Source: Cupriavidus pampae
GTDB lineage: Bacteria; Pseudomonadota; Gammaproteobacteria; Burkholderiales; Burkholderiaceae
DNA: 64,000 bases
Assembly: GCF_914271485.1 (NCBI RefSeq)
Contig: NZ_CAJZAG010000003.1
Coordinates: forward strand, 434,001-498,000
Reading direction: 5' to 3'
Positions 16,695 through 26,220 of this stretch are shown here, in pieces (the first letter of the stretch is position 1; every line of letters starts with the position of its first letter). The notes below the pieces were generated by a model. The model was not told the origin of the DNA, ran no database searches, and saw only the letters and a program-made list of their open reading frames with translations. The position numbers and the translations under genes were made by a program.

Positions 16695-16841
16695 CCCGCC
16701 CTCGCACACGAACCGGGTTGAACCCAACACGCTCGCTGGATCCTGCCCATGCAAGATCCGGCGCGAAACACGTTCGTTCATCGCTGTCGTTCGTCTATCA
16801 CACGCTTATCACTCGTTTATCGCTTTTTACGCCCTCTCATC

Positions 16842-17936
16842 GTGCAGATCGGTCCACATCGCCTCCGTAACAACCTGTTCGTCGCGCCCATGGCTGGCGT
16901 GACCGACCGGCCGTTCCGCCAGTTGTGCAAGCAACTCGGCGCGGGCTATGCGGTGTCCGAAATGGTGGCGTCCAACGCGCAGCTCTGGAAGAGCGAGAAG
17001 ACCATGCGCCGCGCGAATCATGCCGGCGAGGTCGAGCCGATCTCGGTGCAGATTGCCGGGGCCGAACCCGCCATGATGGCCGAGGCCGCGCGGTACAACG
17101 TCGATCGTGGCGCGCAGATCATCGACATCAATATGGGCTGCCCGGCGAAGAAGGTCTGCAACGTGGCCGCGGGTTCCGCGCTGCTGCAGAACGAACCGCT
17201 GGTCGCGCGCATCGTCGAGGCTGTGGTGGGTGCGGTGGGTGACCGCGTGCCCGTCACGCTCAAGATCCGCACGGGCTGGGACCGCGAGCATCGCAACGCG
17301 TTGCGCGTGGCACATATCGCCGAGAGCGCAGGCATCAGCATGCTGACGGTGCACGGCCGCACGCGCGCGGACCTGTATCACGGCGACGCCGAGTACGAAA
17401 CGATTGCCGCGGTCAAGGCGTCGGTGCGCATCCCGGTGGTCGCCAATGGCGACATCACGTCGCCGGAGAAGGCCCGGCATGTGCTGGCGGTAACCGGTGC
17501 AGATGCCATCATGATTGGCCGCGCCGCGCAGGGCCGCCCATGGCTGTTCCGCGAGATCGAACACTTCCTCGCGACTGGCGAACTGCTGCCATCGCCCGAA
17601 GTGGCCGAGATCCGCGCGATCATGAATCACCATCTGGCCGATCACTACGCGTTCTATGGCGAATTCACGGGCGTGCGCACCGCGCGCAAGCACATCGCCT
17701 GGTACACGCGTGGCCTCAAGGGCGCGAATCTGTTCCGTCACCGCATGAACACGCTCGAGTCCACCGACGCGCAGCTGCAGGCGGTCAATGCGTTCTTCGA
17801 CGAGCAGGCCGCGATTTCCGATCGGCTGGTGTACGAAGCCGATGGTGCCGACAGCAACGAATCAGACAGCAACAACAACGACGGTGGCCCCGATGCCGCC
17901 GACAACAACAAGAAACGGGAACTGCTTGCCGCATGA
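16842..17936 (+). CDS. dusB: tRNA-dihydrouridine synthase B
   Basis: 364 aa from the GTG at 16842, chosen because VQIGPHRLRNNLFVAPMAG aligns with the start of E. coli DusB. An ATG at 16749 would add 31 residues of unrelated Arg-rich sequence. FMN-dependent TIM barrel that reduces uridine 17 in tRNA. The INMGCPAKKV motif carries the catalytic Cys, and GADAIMIGRAAQGRPW binds FMN phosphate. The C-terminal ~40 residues are Asp/Asn-rich (SNESDSNNNDGG) and beyond the family core. Overlaps fis by four bases. Confidence 0.93.
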   Translation: MQIGPHRLRNNLFVAPMAGVTDRPFRQLCKQLGAGYAVSEMVASNAQLWKSEKTMRRANHAGEVEPISVQIAGAEPAMMAEAARYNVDRGAQIIDINMGCPAKKVCNVAAGSALLQNEPLVARIVEAVVGAVGDRVPVTLKIRTGWDREHRNALRVAHIAESAGISMLTVHGRTRADLYHGDAEYETIAAVKASVRIPVVANGDITSPEKARHVLAVTGADAIMIGRAAQGRPWLFREIEHFLATGELLPSPEVAEIRAIMNHHLADHYAFYGEFTGVRTARKHIAWYTRGLKGANLFRHRMNTLESTDAQLQAVNAFFDEQAAISDRLVYEADGADSNESDSNNNDGGPDAADNNKKRELLAA

Positions 17937-18166
17937 GCCGCAATGCCATCGACCAATGCATCCGGGACAGCCTGGATACCTACTTTCGCGATCTCGACGG
18001 CGAAGAGCCGTCGAACATGTACAACATGGTGCTCGAAGCCGTCGAGCGCCCACTGCTCGAGGCCGTGATGGCACGCACGGAGCGCAATCAGTCGCTCGCG
18101 GCCGCCTATCTCGGCATCAATCGCAACACGCTGCGCAAGAAGCTGCAGCAGCACGGTTTACTCTGA
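17933..18166 (+). CDS. fis: Nucleoid protein / regulator Fis
   Basis: 77 aa, the short beta-proteobacterial form (E. coli Fis is 98 aa and has an extra N-terminal hairpin arm). The C-terminal helix-turn-helix, from RNQSLAAAYLGI to RKKLQQHGLL, is strongly conserved. Binds and bends DNA at degenerate 15-bp sites. Translationally coupled to dusB by ATGA, the same arrangement as in enterobacteria. A near-consensus Fis site lies on the promoter of this operon. Confidence 0.95.
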   Translation: MSRNAIDQCIRDSLDTYFRDLDGEEPSNMYNMVLEAVERPLLEAVMARTERNQSLAAAYLGINRNTLRKKLQQHGLL

Positions 18167-18187
18167 ATTAAAGCCTCCCCCAAAGCC

Positions 18188-19762
18188 ATGATCAAGCAAG
18201 CCCTCCTCTCCGTTTCAGACAAGACCGGCATCGTCGATTTCGCGCGCGAACTGAACGCGCTCGGCGTGGTGCTGCTTTCCACCGGCGGCACCGCCAAGCT
18301 GCTGGCCGACGCCGGCCTGCCCGTGACCGAGGTGGCCGACTACACCGGCTTCCCCGAAATGCTCGACGGCCGCGTCAAGACGCTGCACCCGAAGGTGCAT
18401 GGCGGCATCCTCGCGCGCCGCGACCTGCCCGAGCATATGGCCGCGCTGGCCAAGCACGATATTCCGACCATCGACCTGCTCGTGGTCAACCTCTATCCGT
18501 TTCAGCAGACCGTGGCCAAGGACGACTGCACGCTGCCCGACGCGATCGAGAACATCGACATCGGTGGCCCGACCATGCTGCGTTCGGCCGCCAAGAACCA
18601 TCGCGACGTGACCGTGATCGTCGATCCGGCCGACTACGCGCCGGTGCTCGAAGAGATGCGCGCGAACGCCAACGCGGTGGGCTATGACACCAACTTCCGC
18701 CTGGCCACCAAGGTCTTCGCGCACACCGCGCAATACGACGGCGCGATCACCAACTACCTGACCGCGCTTGGCGCCGACAAGGCTCACCAGACGCGCAGCG
18801 CGTATCCGCAGACGCTGAACCTCGCCTTCGAGAAGGTGCAGGAAATGCGTTACGGCGAGAACCCGCACCAGTCGGCGGCGTTCTATCGCGACCTGAAGGC
18901 CGTGGATGGCGCGCTGGCCAACTACGTGCAGCTGCAGGGCAAGGAACTGTCGTACAACAACATCGCCGACGCGGACGCCGCGTGGGAATGCGTGAAGTCG
19001 TTCGACGCCGCCGCGGGCGCCGCGTGCGTGATCATCAAGCACGCCAACCCGTGTGGCGTGGCGGTGGGTGTCAACGCGCTCGAGGCCTACGACAAGGCGT
19101 TCAAGACCGACTCGACCTCGGCCTTCGGCGGCATCATCGCGTTCAACGTCGAGCTCGACGAAGCGGCCGCGCAAGCCGTGGCGAAGCAGTTTGTCGAAGT
19201 GCTGATCGCCCCGTCGTTCAGCACCGCGGCGCGCAACGTGTTCGCGGCCAAGCAGAACGTGCGCCTGCTCGAGATTCCGCTCGGCAAGGGTGTCAATCAG
19301 TATGACCTCAAGCGCGTGGGCGGCGGCCTGCTGGTGCAGGGCCCGGATGCACGCAACGTGCAGCAGTCCGAACTGCGCGTGGTGACGCGCCGCCAGCCGA
19401 CGCCGAAGGAACTGGACGATCTGATGTTCGCGTGGCGCGTGGCGAAGTTCGTGAAGTCGAACGCCATCGTGTTCTGCGGCGGTGGCATGACGCTGGGCGT
19501 GGGCGCGGGCCAGATGAGCCGTGTGGATTCCGCGCGCATCGCGAGCATCAAGGCGCAGAACGCCGGTCTGACGCTGGCGGGTTCGGCAGTGGCGTCGGAT
19601 GCGTTCTTCCCGTTCCGCGACGGCCTCGACGTGGTGGTGGACGCGGGCGCAACCTGCGTGATCCAGCCGGGCGGCTCGATGCGCGACGATGAAGTCATCG
19701 CCGCGGCCGACGAACGCAATATCGCCATGGTGTTGACCGGCACGCGACACTTCCGGCATTAA
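18188..19762 (+). CDS. purH: AICAR transformylase / IMP cyclohydrolase
   Basis: 524 aa bifunctional enzyme for the last two steps of IMP synthesis. The N-terminal MGS-like cyclohydrolase domain (1-~195) has STGGTAKLL and [10 protein letters not shown]. The C-terminal transformylase has the YGENPHQ and KHANPCG motifs with catalytic Lys and His, and ends with GTRHFRH. Only 21 bases follow fis, so purH is probably transcribed with dusB-fis, tying purine synthesis to growth-rate control. Confidence 0.97.
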   Translation: MIKQALLSVSDKTGIVDFARELNALGVVLLSTGGTAKLLADAGLPVTEVADYTGFPEMLDGRVKTLHPKVHGGILARRDLPEHMAALAKHDIPTIDLLVVNLYPFQQTVAKDDCTLPDAIENIDIGGPTMLRSAAKNHRDVTVIVDPADYAPVLEEMRANANAVGYDTNFRLATKVFAHTAQYDGAITNYLTALGADKAHQTRSAYPQTLNLAFEKVQEMRYGENPHQSAAFYRDLKAVDGALANYVQLQGKELSYNNIADADAAWECVKSFDAAAGAACVIIKHANPCGVAVGVNALEAYDKAFKTDSTSAFGGIIAFNVELDEAAAQAVAKQFVEVLIAPSFSTAARNVFAAKQNVRLLEIPLGKGVNQYDLKRVGGGLLVQGPDARNVQQSELRVVTRRQPTPKELDDLMFAWRVAKFVKSNAIVFCGGGMTLGVGAGQMSRVDSARIASIKAQNAGLTLAGSAVASDAFFPFRDGLDVVVDAGATCVIQPGGSMRDDEVIAAADERNIAMVLTGTRHFRH

Positions 19763-19769
19763 GCCCACC

Positions 19770-19814
19770 GGGAGCGGGGGCAGCGTTACACTACGCGCTA
19801 TTCCACCCGCTCCC
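19770..19814 (+). repeat. Inverted repeat in the purH-ruvC spacer
   Basis: Nine-base perfect arms GGGAGCGGG (19770-19778) and CCCGCTCCC (19806-19814) flank 27 bases that include TACACT, a possible -10 element for ruvC. It may act as a terminator stem for purH or enclose the ruvC promoter. There is no T-run. Function is unproven. Confidence 0.4.
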
Positions 19815-19823
19815 AACTCCTTC

Positions 19824-20369
19824 ATGCGCATCCTGGGCATCGATCCCGGCCTCCGGACCACCGGCTTCGGCGTCGTCGAGAAGCAAGGCAACCGGCTTGC
19901 CTACGTCGCCTCGGGAACCATCAAGAGCAACGGCGACGAAAGCCTACCCCAACGGCTCAAGACGTTATACGACGGCATCAGCGAGGTCACGCGCGTGTAC
20001 GCGCCCGACTGCGCGGCCATCGAGAAGGTTTTCGTCAACGTCAATCCCCAATCCACGCTGCTGCTCGGTCAGGCCCGTGGCGCCGCCATCTGCGGGCTGG
20101 TCGGCCATGGCCTGCCGGTGTTCGAATACACCGCGCTGCAACTCAAGGTGGCCGTCGTCGGTTACGGCCGCGCCAACAAGGAGCAGGTGCAGGAAATGGT
20201 GATGCGGCTGTTATCGCTGTCGGGCCGTCCCGGCTCCGATGCGGCCGATGCGCTCGGCGTGGCGATCTGCCATGCCAACGGCGGCGATACGCTGCAAACC
20301 CTGTCCGGCCTCGCGCCCGAACTCGTGCGCAAAGGCATGCGCGTGCGCCGCGGCCGTTTGGTGGGATAG
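19824..20369 (+). CDS. ruvC: Holliday junction endonuclease RuvC
   Basis: 181 aa RNase H-fold resolvase that cuts Holliday junctions processed by RuvAB. Catalytic carboxylates: Asp7 in ILGIDPG, the Glu in AAIEKVFVN, and the Asp pair in [14 protein letters not shown]. Start is the ATG giving the invariant [10 protein letters not shown]-terminus. Separated from ruvAB by a lipoprotein gene; in enterobacteria ruvC is also separate from or next to ruvAB. Confidence 0.97.
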   Translation: MRILGIDPGLRTTGFGVVEKQGNRLAYVASGTIKSNGDESLPQRLKTLYDGISEVTRVYAPDCAAIEKVFVNVNPQSTLLLGQARGAAICGLVGHGLPVFEYTALQLKVAVVGYGRANKEQVQEMVMRLLSLSGRPGSDAADALGVAICHANGGDTLQTLSGLAPELVRKGMRVRRGRLVG

Positions 20370-20385
20370 CCCCCACAAGCCCCTC

Positions 20386-21513
20386 ATGATCCCCACCCGT
20401 TTTTCGATCCTCGCCGTGGCCATCGCCACCGCCTTGCTGGCCGCCTGCGTGTCGGCACCGCCCGCGCAGGCGCCCGCGCCCACCACGCCGGAAGCGCCGA
20501 AGGTCAGGCCGCTCGTGATCGGCCACCGCGGCGCCAGCGCGCTGCGACCCGAACATACGCTCGCGTCGTATGCGAAGGCGATCGAGGACGGTGCCGACTT
20601 TATCGAGCCCGACCTCGTCTCGACGAAGGACGGCATGCTCGTCGCGCGTCACGAGAATGACATCACGGGCACCACCAACGTCGCCACGCTGCCGCAGTTC
20701 GCCGACCGCAAGCGCATCAAGGTGATCGACGGCGAACGGCTGACGGGCTGGTTCACCGAGGACTTCACGCTCACGGAACTGAAGACGCTGCGCGCGCGTG
20801 AACGTATTCCGAAGCTGCGCCCCGCCAACGCGCGCTACGACGACCAGTTCGAGATCCCAACGCTTGTGGAGATCGTGAAGCTCGCCAGCGAGGCGGCGCA
20901 GAAGCGTGGGCGGCCGGTCGGCATCTATCCCGAACTCAAGCATCCGAGCTATTTCCGCGGCATCGGCCTGCCGCTCGAGGAGAAGCTTGCGCCAGCGCTG
21001 CAGGCCAGCACGTATTTGCGGACCGCACCGATCTACGTACAGTCGTTCGAATCCGGCGCGTTGCGCAACATGCGCCGCCTGCTCGGTACCTCGATGCCGA
21101 ACGTGCGCTTCACGCAGCTGATTGGTGGCGCGGGCACGCGTCCGGCCGACTGGCGCCTGGCCGGCGACACGCGCACCTATGGGGCGATGCTTACACCGCT
21201 GGGCCTGCGCGAAGTCGCCACGTACGCCAACGGCATCGGCCCCGAGAAAAGCCTGGTCATCGCGCGCGACAGCACCACGCCCACCGCGCTCGTGCGCGAC
21301 TCGCATGCGGCCGGCCTCGTGGTGCATCCGTACACGTTCCGCCCCGAGAACAATTTCCTGCCGAAGGCGCTGCAGATCGCCGGCGATCCGGCCACGCGCA
21401 ATCCCAATGGCATGGTGCGCGAGCTCGATGCATTCATCGCCGCGGGCGTGGACGGTTTCTTTACTGACGACCCCGCAATCGGCCGCCGCGCGGTCGATGC
21501 GCCCGCACCCTGA
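20386..21513 (+). CDS. Glycerophosphodiester phosphodiesterase, lipoprotein
   Basis: 375 aa. A lipoprotein signal ends in LLAAC (Cys21), so the mature protein should be lipidated and periplasmic. The GDPD TIM barrel opens with VIGHRGASALRPEHT and continues with FIEPDLVSTKDG, carrying the catalytic His residues and metal-binding Glu/Asp. Resembles GlpQ, which hydrolyses glycerophosphodiesters to glycerol-3-phosphate and alcohol. It sits between ruvC and ruvA on the same strand, 16 bases after ruvC and 19 before ruvA, so it shares their transcript although its role is unrelated. Confidence 0.9.
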   Translation: MIPTRFSILAVAIATALLAACVSAPPAQAPAPTTPEAPKVRPLVIGHRGASALRPEHTLASYAKAIEDGADFIEPDLVSTKDGMLVARHENDITGTTNVATLPQFADRKRIKVIDGERLTGWFTEDFTLTELKTLRARERIPKLRPANARYDDQFEIPTLVEIVKLASEAAQKRGRPVGIYPELKHPSYFRGIGLPLEEKLAPALQASTYLRTAPIYVQSFESGALRNMRRLLGTSMPNVRFTQLIGGAGTRPADWRLAGDTRTYGAMLTPLGLREVATYANGIGPEKSLVIARDSTTPTALVRDSHAAGLVVHPYTFRPENNFLPKALQIAGDPATRNPNGMVRELDAFIAAGVDGFFTDDPAIGRRAVDAPAP

Positions 21514-21532
21514 CCCGTAAACCAAAGCAAAC

Positions 21533-22114
21533 ATGATCGGACGAATTGCCGGCACGCTCCTCGAGAAGAATCCCCCGCACCTGCTGGTCGACTGCCACGG
21601 CGTCGGCTACGAGGTCGATGTGCCAATGAGCACGTTCTACAACCTGCCGCAGGTCGGACAGCCGATCACGCTGCTGACCCAGCAGATCGTGCGCGAGGAC
21701 GCCCATCTGCTGTTCGGCTTCGGTACGGCGGCGGAGCGCAACACGTTTCGCGAACTCATCAAGATCACCGGCGTGGGTGCGCGCATGGCCCTCGCGGTGC
21801 TGTCTGGCCTGTCCGTGAGCGAACTCGCGCAGGCCATCACGCTGCAGGAAGCGGGCCGCCTCACGCGTATTCCCGGCATCGGCAAGAAGACCGCCGAGCG
21901 GCTGCTGCTGGAACTCAAGGGCAAGCTCGGCGCCGAACTGGGTCATGCACCCGGCGGCACGCCGGTGGCGGACTCCGCGGTGGACATCCTCAACGCGCTG
22001 CTGGCACTCGGTTATTCGGAAAAGGAAGCCGCGCAGGCCAGCAAGCAGGTGCCGGCGGGCACGGGCGTCTCCGATGGCATCAAGCTCGCACTCAAGGCGC
22101 TGTCGAAGGGCTGA
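21533..22114 (+). CDS. ruvA: Holliday junction DNA-binding protein RuvA
   Basis: 193 aa. Tetrameric junction-binding subunit of the RuvAB branch-migration motor. The N-terminal OB domain (MIGRIAG...), the helix-hairpin-helix motifs around [13 protein letters not shown] and [12 protein letters not shown], and the C-terminal RuvB-contacting domain (after ~145) are all present. Sixteen bases separate it from ruvB. Confidence 0.97.
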   Translation: MIGRIAGTLLEKNPPHLLVDCHGVGYEVDVPMSTFYNLPQVGQPITLLTQQIVREDAHLLFGFGTAAERNTFRELIKITGVGARMALAVLSGLSVSELAQAITLQEAGRLTRIPGIGKKTAERLLLELKGKLGAELGHAPGGTPVADSAVDILNALLALGYSEKEAAQASKQVPAGTGVSDGIKLALKALSKG

Positions 22115-22130
22115 CGAGTAGAATAGCGGC

Positions 22131-23195
22131 ATGATCGAAACCGACCAACTCACCGGCGCCGAGCGTTCCCCCGAACGCGTGATTGCGGCCACGCCCGCTT
22201 CCAGGCAGGAAGAAGCGTTTGAACGCGCGCTGCGCCCGAAGCTGCTGGACGAGTACGTCGGCCAGGAAAAGGTCCGCAATCAGCTGGACATCTTCATGCA
22301 CGCCGCGCGCAACCGCCGCGAGGCGCTCGACCACGTGCTGCTGTTCGGCCCGCCCGGCCTCGGCAAGACCACGCTGGCCCACATCATCGCGCGCGAGATG
22401 GGCGTCAATCTGCGCCAGACCTCGGGCCCGGTGCTCGAGCGGCCCGGCGATCTCGCCGCGCTGCTGACCAACCTCGAAGCCAACGACGTCTTGTTTATCG
22501 ACGAGATCCACCGGCTCTCGCCGGTCGTCGAGGAAATCCTGTACCCGGCGCTCGAGGACTACCAGATCGACATCATGATCGGCGAAGGGCCGGCGGCGCG
22601 TTCGGTCAAGCTCGATCTGCAACCGTTCACGCTGGTTGGCGCCACCACGCGCGCGGGCATGCTGACCAATCCGCTGCGCGATCGCTTCGGCATCGTGGCG
22701 CGGCTCGAGTTCTATACCGCCGAGGAACTGTCGCGCATCGTCACGCGCTCGTCGCAACTGCTCAACGCGCGCATCGATGCGCACGGCGCGCTCGAGATCG
22801 CACGCCGCGCGCGCGGCACGCCACGGATCGCCAATCGTTTGCTGCGGCGCGTGCGCGACTACGCCGAGGTCAAGGGCGACGGCACGATCACGCGCGAGAT
22901 CGCCGATGCGGCGCTCGCGATGCTCGATGTGGACAGCGTCGGCTTCGACCTGATGGACCGCAAGCTGCTCGAAGCCGTGCTGCACAAATTCGGCGGCGGC
23001 CCGGTAGGCGTCGACAACCTCGCCGCCGCGATCGGCGAAGAGCGCGACACCATCGAGGATGTCCTGGAGCCGTTCCTGATCCAGCAGGGCTACCTGCAGC
23101 GCACACCGCGCGGCCGTGTGGCTACCGCATCCGCCTATCGTCACTTCGGGCTGGCCTCGCCGCAAAGCGGCGGAGAACTGCTCGACGCCCCCTGA
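22131..23195 (+). CDS. ruvB: Holliday junction ATPase RuvB
   Basis: 354 aa AAA+ motor driving branch migration. Walker A is GPPGLGKTT, Walker B is LFIDEIHR, and sensor/arginine-finger regions ([18 protein letters not shown]) follow. The C-terminal winged helix contains [18 protein letters not shown] lies 7 bases before the ATG, so a transcript from that box would have almost no leader. Translation coupled to ruvA is the simpler view. Confidence 0.97.
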   Translation: MIETDQLTGAERSPERVIAATPASRQEEAFERALRPKLLDEYVGQEKVRNQLDIFMHAARNRREALDHVLLFGPPGLGKTTLAHIIAREMGVNLRQTSGPVLERPGDLAALLTNLEANDVLFIDEIHRLSPVVEEILYPALEDYQIDIMIGEGPAARSVKLDLQPFTLVGATTRAGMLTNPLRDRFGIVARLEFYTAEELSRIVTRSSQLLNARIDAHGALEIARRARGTPRIANRLLRRVRDYAEVKGDGTITREIADAALAMLDVDSVGFDLMDRKLLEAVLHKFGGGPVGVDNLAAAIGEERDTIEDVLEPFLIQQGYLQRTPRGRVATASAYRHFGLASPQSGGELLDAP

Positions 23196-23333
23196 GCGCC
23201 CCCGAGCGGCCCCTGAGTTAAACGATTTAGCATTCGCCGCAAATTTTTTCGAAGTGGATTGCCGGCCCCTGAGCCGTTGTCCACAATGGCTGCATCGTCT
23301 TTCAATGACACGCACCTGATGCGTCAAGCAGCC

Positions 23334-23930
23334 ATGACTCCTTCGTTCCGCCTTGCCCGCCATCTCTCGCTGATTGCCGCACTGGCCACGCTTGTCGTTG
23401 CCGGTGGCGCGCAGGCCCAGCAGAAAGCGCCACCTTCGGTCGGCATCGCGGAAGAAGCCGTGATCAGCGGCAAGGTCATCGATATCAACGCCGACACCAA
23501 GGCGGTGCTCGTGCAGGGTCCGCGCGGCAACGTGGTCGAACTCGTCGCCGGCGACGAAGCGCGCAACTTCGGCAATATCCGCAAAGGCGATATCGTCACG
23601 CTCACGCGCGGCGCGGCCGTCGTCGCGCAGCTGGAGCCGGTCGGCAGCAAGGACGTAGCGATGGCGGAACAGGTCGATCGCACCTCCCGCGCGGCCGAAG
23701 GCGGCAAACCCGGCCTGACGCGCGAAGTCACGACGACCGTCACGGGTCAGATTACCAGCGTCGACGCCAAGGCACGCACCGTGACCTTCCGCGGTCCGCG
23801 CGAAAACCTGCGCACGGTCAAGGTTCAGGATCCCGCCATCGATCTGGCCGCCATCAAAGTCGGCCAGATGGTCAAGATCGTGCTACGTGAAGTCATCGCG
23901 ATCAACGTCAAGTCGCCGTCCGCGGGCTAA
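23334..23930 (+). CDS. Exported protein with duplicated small beta domain
   Basis: 198 aa from the ATG at 23334, which places the signal peptide normally (hydrophobic core ending GGAQAQQ, cleavage near residue 30). I do not know a function. Two related ~45-residue units can be seen: GKVIDINADTKAVLVQGPRG...IRKGDIVTL and GQITSVDAKARTVTFRGPRE...IKVGQMVKIVL. This looks like an internal duplication of an OB-like beta unit. Periplasmic by prediction. Followed 30 bases later by a SYLF lipoprotein gene. An in-frame ATG at 23319 is an alternative start. Confidence 0.72.
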   Translation: MTPSFRLARHLSLIAALATLVVAGGAQAQQKAPPSVGIAEEAVISGKVIDINADTKAVLVQGPRGNVVELVAGDEARNFGNIRKGDIVTLTRGAAVVAQLEPVGSKDVAMAEQVDRTSRAAEGGKPGLTREVTTTVTGQITSVDAKARTVTFRGPRENLRTVKVQDPAIDLAAIKVGQMVKIVLREVIAINVKSPSAG

Positions 23931-23960
23931 ACCGCGCCGGGTCACCGGAGGAGAGCCATC

Positions 23961-24554
23961 ATGAATCGACGTCAGTTTGTCACGCGCGTTACCCATGTCA
24001 CGACATCGGGCCTGGTCGTGGCCACCGCGTTCGCGGCCGGTTGCACGACCACCGGGCCAGATTCGCCATCCGATAACGCCGCCAAACGCCAGGAGATCGA
24101 TGCCGGCGTCGACGGCGCGCTCAATCGGCTCTATGGCTCCGCGGACGGGGCACGCGAACTCGGTGCCAAGGCACAGGGCATTCTCGTGTTTCCGCGCGTG
24201 CTGTCGGCCGGGCTTGGCATTGGGGGGTCTTATGGTGATGGCTCGCTACGTGCCAAGGGCGCCACGGTGGGCTACTACCGCACGATCGCGGCATCGGTGG
24301 GCCTGACGGCGGGCGGCCAGTCCAAGGCCGTCATCATCATGTTCATGACGCCCGAGGCCTACAACAAGTTCGTCCAGAGCAGCGGCTGGACCGTCGGTGC
24401 CGACGCGAGCGTGGCGCTGGCCAAGATTGGCGCCAACGGCAAGATCGATACTGTGACCGCCGCGCAGCCCGTGATCGGCTTCGTGCAGACCAATGCGGGG
24501 CTGATGTTCGATGTCTCGCTCGACGGCTCGAAGATCAGCAAGCTGTCGATCTGA
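23961..24554 (+). CDS. SYLF/Ysc84-domain lipoprotein
   Basis: 197 aa. The signal carries paired arginines (MNRRQF) and ends at a lipobox-like AAGC (Cys28), suggesting an outer-membrane or periplasmic lipoprotein. The remainder matches the SYLF (Ysc84) lipid-binding fold: LGAKAQGILVFPRVLSAG, GGSYGDGSLRAKG and a C-terminal GLMFDVSLDGSKISKL. Proteins of this family bind phosphoinositides in eukaryotes; the bacterial role is not known. A good Shine-Dalgarno (GGAGGA) precedes the ATG. Confidence 0.82.
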   Translation: MNRRQFVTRVTHVTTSGLVVATAFAAGCTTTGPDSPSDNAAKRQEIDAGVDGALNRLYGSADGARELGAKAQGILVFPRVLSAGLGIGGSYGDGSLRAKGATVGYYRTIAASVGLTAGGQSKAVIIMFMTPEAYNKFVQSSGWTVGADASVALAKIGANGKIDTVTAAQPVIGFVQTNAGLMFDVSLDGSKISKLSI

Positions 24555-24587
24555 CCCGCCAGCTACACCGCCAGCACCAACGGTGTT

Positions 24588-24611
24588 CCCCTCTCCCTCC
24601 GGGGAGAGGGC
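24588..24611. repeat. C/T-rich inverted repeat
   Basis: CCCTCTCC and GGAGAGGG face each other across a short loop, 35 bases after the SYLF gene stop. A similar but imperfect element is at 58750-58773. Short dyads of this kind recur in intergenic regions of Cupriavidus-like genomes and can serve as weak terminators. No T-run follows. Confidence 0.55.
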
Positions 24612-24694
24612 GGTTCTTCGAGCGCCAGCCGAAGGCCCCCTCCTTCGCAGTTCCGGCATAATCGCGCGAACGTCCCCCGGACCGGACCCCGAAG

Positions 24695-25468
24695 ATGCCC
24701 GCACCCGTCATCGCCCCGCCTGAACCTGCTGAACCCGCGGCACCCGCCTCCCCCACGCCATCCACGCCGCATACCGGACGCGTCTATCGTTACTACGACC
24801 TGGTCATGGTGGCGTTCGTCACGGTGCTGCTGTGCTCGAATCTGATCGGCGCGGCCAAGGCGGCGCAGATGACGCTGCCGATTATCGGCACGGTCACGTT
24901 CGGCGCGGGCGTGTTGTTCTTCCCGATCTCGTACATCTTTGGCGACGTGCTCACGGAGGTCTACGGCTACGGCCGCGACCGTCGCGTGGTGTGGGCCGGC
25001 TTTGCCGCCCTGGCCTTCGCAACCTTCATGAGCCTCGTGGTGCTGAAGATGCCAGTGGCGCCATTCATGGCCGACTATCAGAAGAGCCTGCAGGACGTGT
25101 TCGGCAATACGTGGCGCATCGCGCTCGGCTCGCTGATCGCCTTCTGCTGCGGTAGCTTCACCAACAGCTTCGTGCTCGCCAAGATGAAGCTGTGGACCGG
25201 CGGTCGCTGGCTATGGTCGCGCACGATCGGCTCGACGCTCGCGGGGGAGCTGGTCGACTCGTCGCTGTTCTACGTTATTGCGTTCTATGGCATCTGGCCG
25301 CTGCACGAGGTCGTGCAGGTCGCGATCGCGCAGTATGTGCTGAAGACCGCGTGGGAAGTCGTGATGACACCAGTGACGTACAAGGTGGTCAACTTCCTGA
25401 AACGCGCGGAGAACGAGGATTGGTATGATCACCACACCGACTTCACGCCGTTCCGCCTGCGCGTCTGA
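24695..25468 (+). CDS. yhhQ: Queuosine precursor transporter (YhhQ-like)
   Basis: 257 aa, six or seven hydrophobic segments, VUT/YhhQ family. E. coli YhhQ imports the queuosine precursors preQ0/preQ1. The conserved FPISYIFGDVLTEVYGY and the SxxAxxxxDSSLF-like block (TLAGELVDSSLF) are present. The first 28 residues are Pro/Ala-rich and cytoplasmic, an extension absent in E. coli. No preQ1 riboswitch was recognised upstream. Convergent with the histidine phosphatase gene. Confidence 0.88.
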   Translation: MPAPVIAPPEPAEPAAPASPTPSTPHTGRVYRYYDLVMVAFVTVLLCSNLIGAAKAAQMTLPIIGTVTFGAGVLFFPISYIFGDVLTEVYGYGRDRRVVWAGFAALAFATFMSLVVLKMPVAPFMADYQKSLQDVFGNTWRIALGSLIAFCCGSFTNSFVLAKMKLWTGGRWLWSRTIGSTLAGELVDSSLFYVIAFYGIWPLHEVVQVAIAQYVLKTAWEVVMTPVTYKVVNFLKRAENEDWYDHHTDFTPFRLRV

Positions 25469-25469
25469 A

Positions 25470-25485
25470 CTGAGGGCGCCCTCAG
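25470..25485. terminator. Perfect palindrome between convergent genes
   Basis: CTGAGGGCGCCCTCAG is a perfect 16-base palindrome beginning two bases after the YhhQ stop and containing the stop codon of the opposing histidine phosphatase gene. It may serve as a weak shared terminator or simply reflect the composition of the two gene ends. Confidence 0.4.
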
Positions 25486-26156
25486 GGCACGCGCCGATCC
25501 ACCTCGTCGAGCGTCATCGCCGCCAGATGGCTCACATCGCCCCACTGCAACAGCGTCAGGTGCGCGCTGTCGCAACGCAGCCGGTTGACGCTCGCATTGA
25601 GGAGCTCGTGCTGGCGTGGCGCCTCGAGCGTCATGCCGGTGGCCTCGCGATACAGGCAATCGAGCACACCGCCATGCGCGACCAGCGCGATGCGTTCCCC
25701 CGGATGACGCCGCGACAGCGATAACGCGATTTCCACCGCGCGGTCCTGGAACTTGCGCAGCGACTCGCCGCGCTCGGGCGCGTAGTCGGGCACGCGCGCC
25801 TGCCAGCGCGCAAAATCCTCGGGCCGCTGCTCCGACACCTCGGCATAGGTCATGCCTTCGAGCACGCCATAGCAGCGCTCGCGCAAGCGCGGCTCGGCGC
25901 GCACGCTCAGGCCGAGCGCCTCGGCCAGCGGCGCCGCGGTCTGCATCGCGCGGCCCAGATCGCTCGAGTACACGGCATCGATCGGCTCGCCCGTGAGCGC
26001 CTCCGCCAACGCGCGCGCCTGCGCGCGGCCTGTATCGTTCAGCGGCACGTCGAGCTGCCCCTGCAGGCGCCGATCGCGGTTCCAGGCCGTCTCGCCATGA
26101 CGAATCACGATCAGATGGGTAAAGGCCAGCGCATGGGGCCCGGTGCTTAACGACAT
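25482..26156 (-). CDS. Histidine phosphatase family protein
   Basis: 224 aa from the ATG at 26156. The frame is open upstream to a TTG at 26228, but that would overlap the ybhB gene. The RHGE phosphohistidine motif is in VIRHGETAWNRD and the second catalytic His in VAHGGVLD. This is the branch-1 histidine phosphatase fold of GpmB, CobC and PhoE relatives. Whether it is a phosphoglycerate mutase, alpha-ribazole phosphatase or broad phosphatase cannot be told; no cobalamin genes are nearby. Last gene of the tyrS-dtd-ybhB run. Confidence 0.87.
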   Translation of the reverse strand: MSLSTGPHALAFTHLIVIRHGETAWNRDRRLQGQLDVPLNDTGRAQARALAEALTGEPIDAVYSSDLGRAMQTAAPLAEALGLSVRAEPRLRERCYGVLEGMTYAEVSEQRPEDFARWQARVPDYAPERGESLRKFQDRAVEIALSLSRRHPGERIALVAHGGVLDCLYREATGMTLEAPRQHELLNASVNRLRCDSAHLTLLQWGDVSHLAAMTLDEVDRRVP

Positions 26157-26220
26157 GCCAGTTTCCTTGGGGGCGGCTTCTTGGGGTGGTGTTCCACTGC
26201 GGATGAGCGTATCGCGCGGA

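Noticed and set aside
16749..16841. Upstream ATG start for dusB
   Set aside because: It would add 31 basic residues without similarity to DusB. The GTG at 16842 restores the normal N-terminus, though the ribosome site is poor for both.
18215..19891. A 558-codon minus-strand frame opposite purH
   Set aside because: It is a codon-bias shadow of purH with Arg/His-rich composition and no motif.
24555..24694. A preQ1 riboswitch before the YhhQ-type transporter
   Set aside because: The spacer has only a C/T-rich inverted repeat; the conserved preQ1 aptamer sequence was not found.
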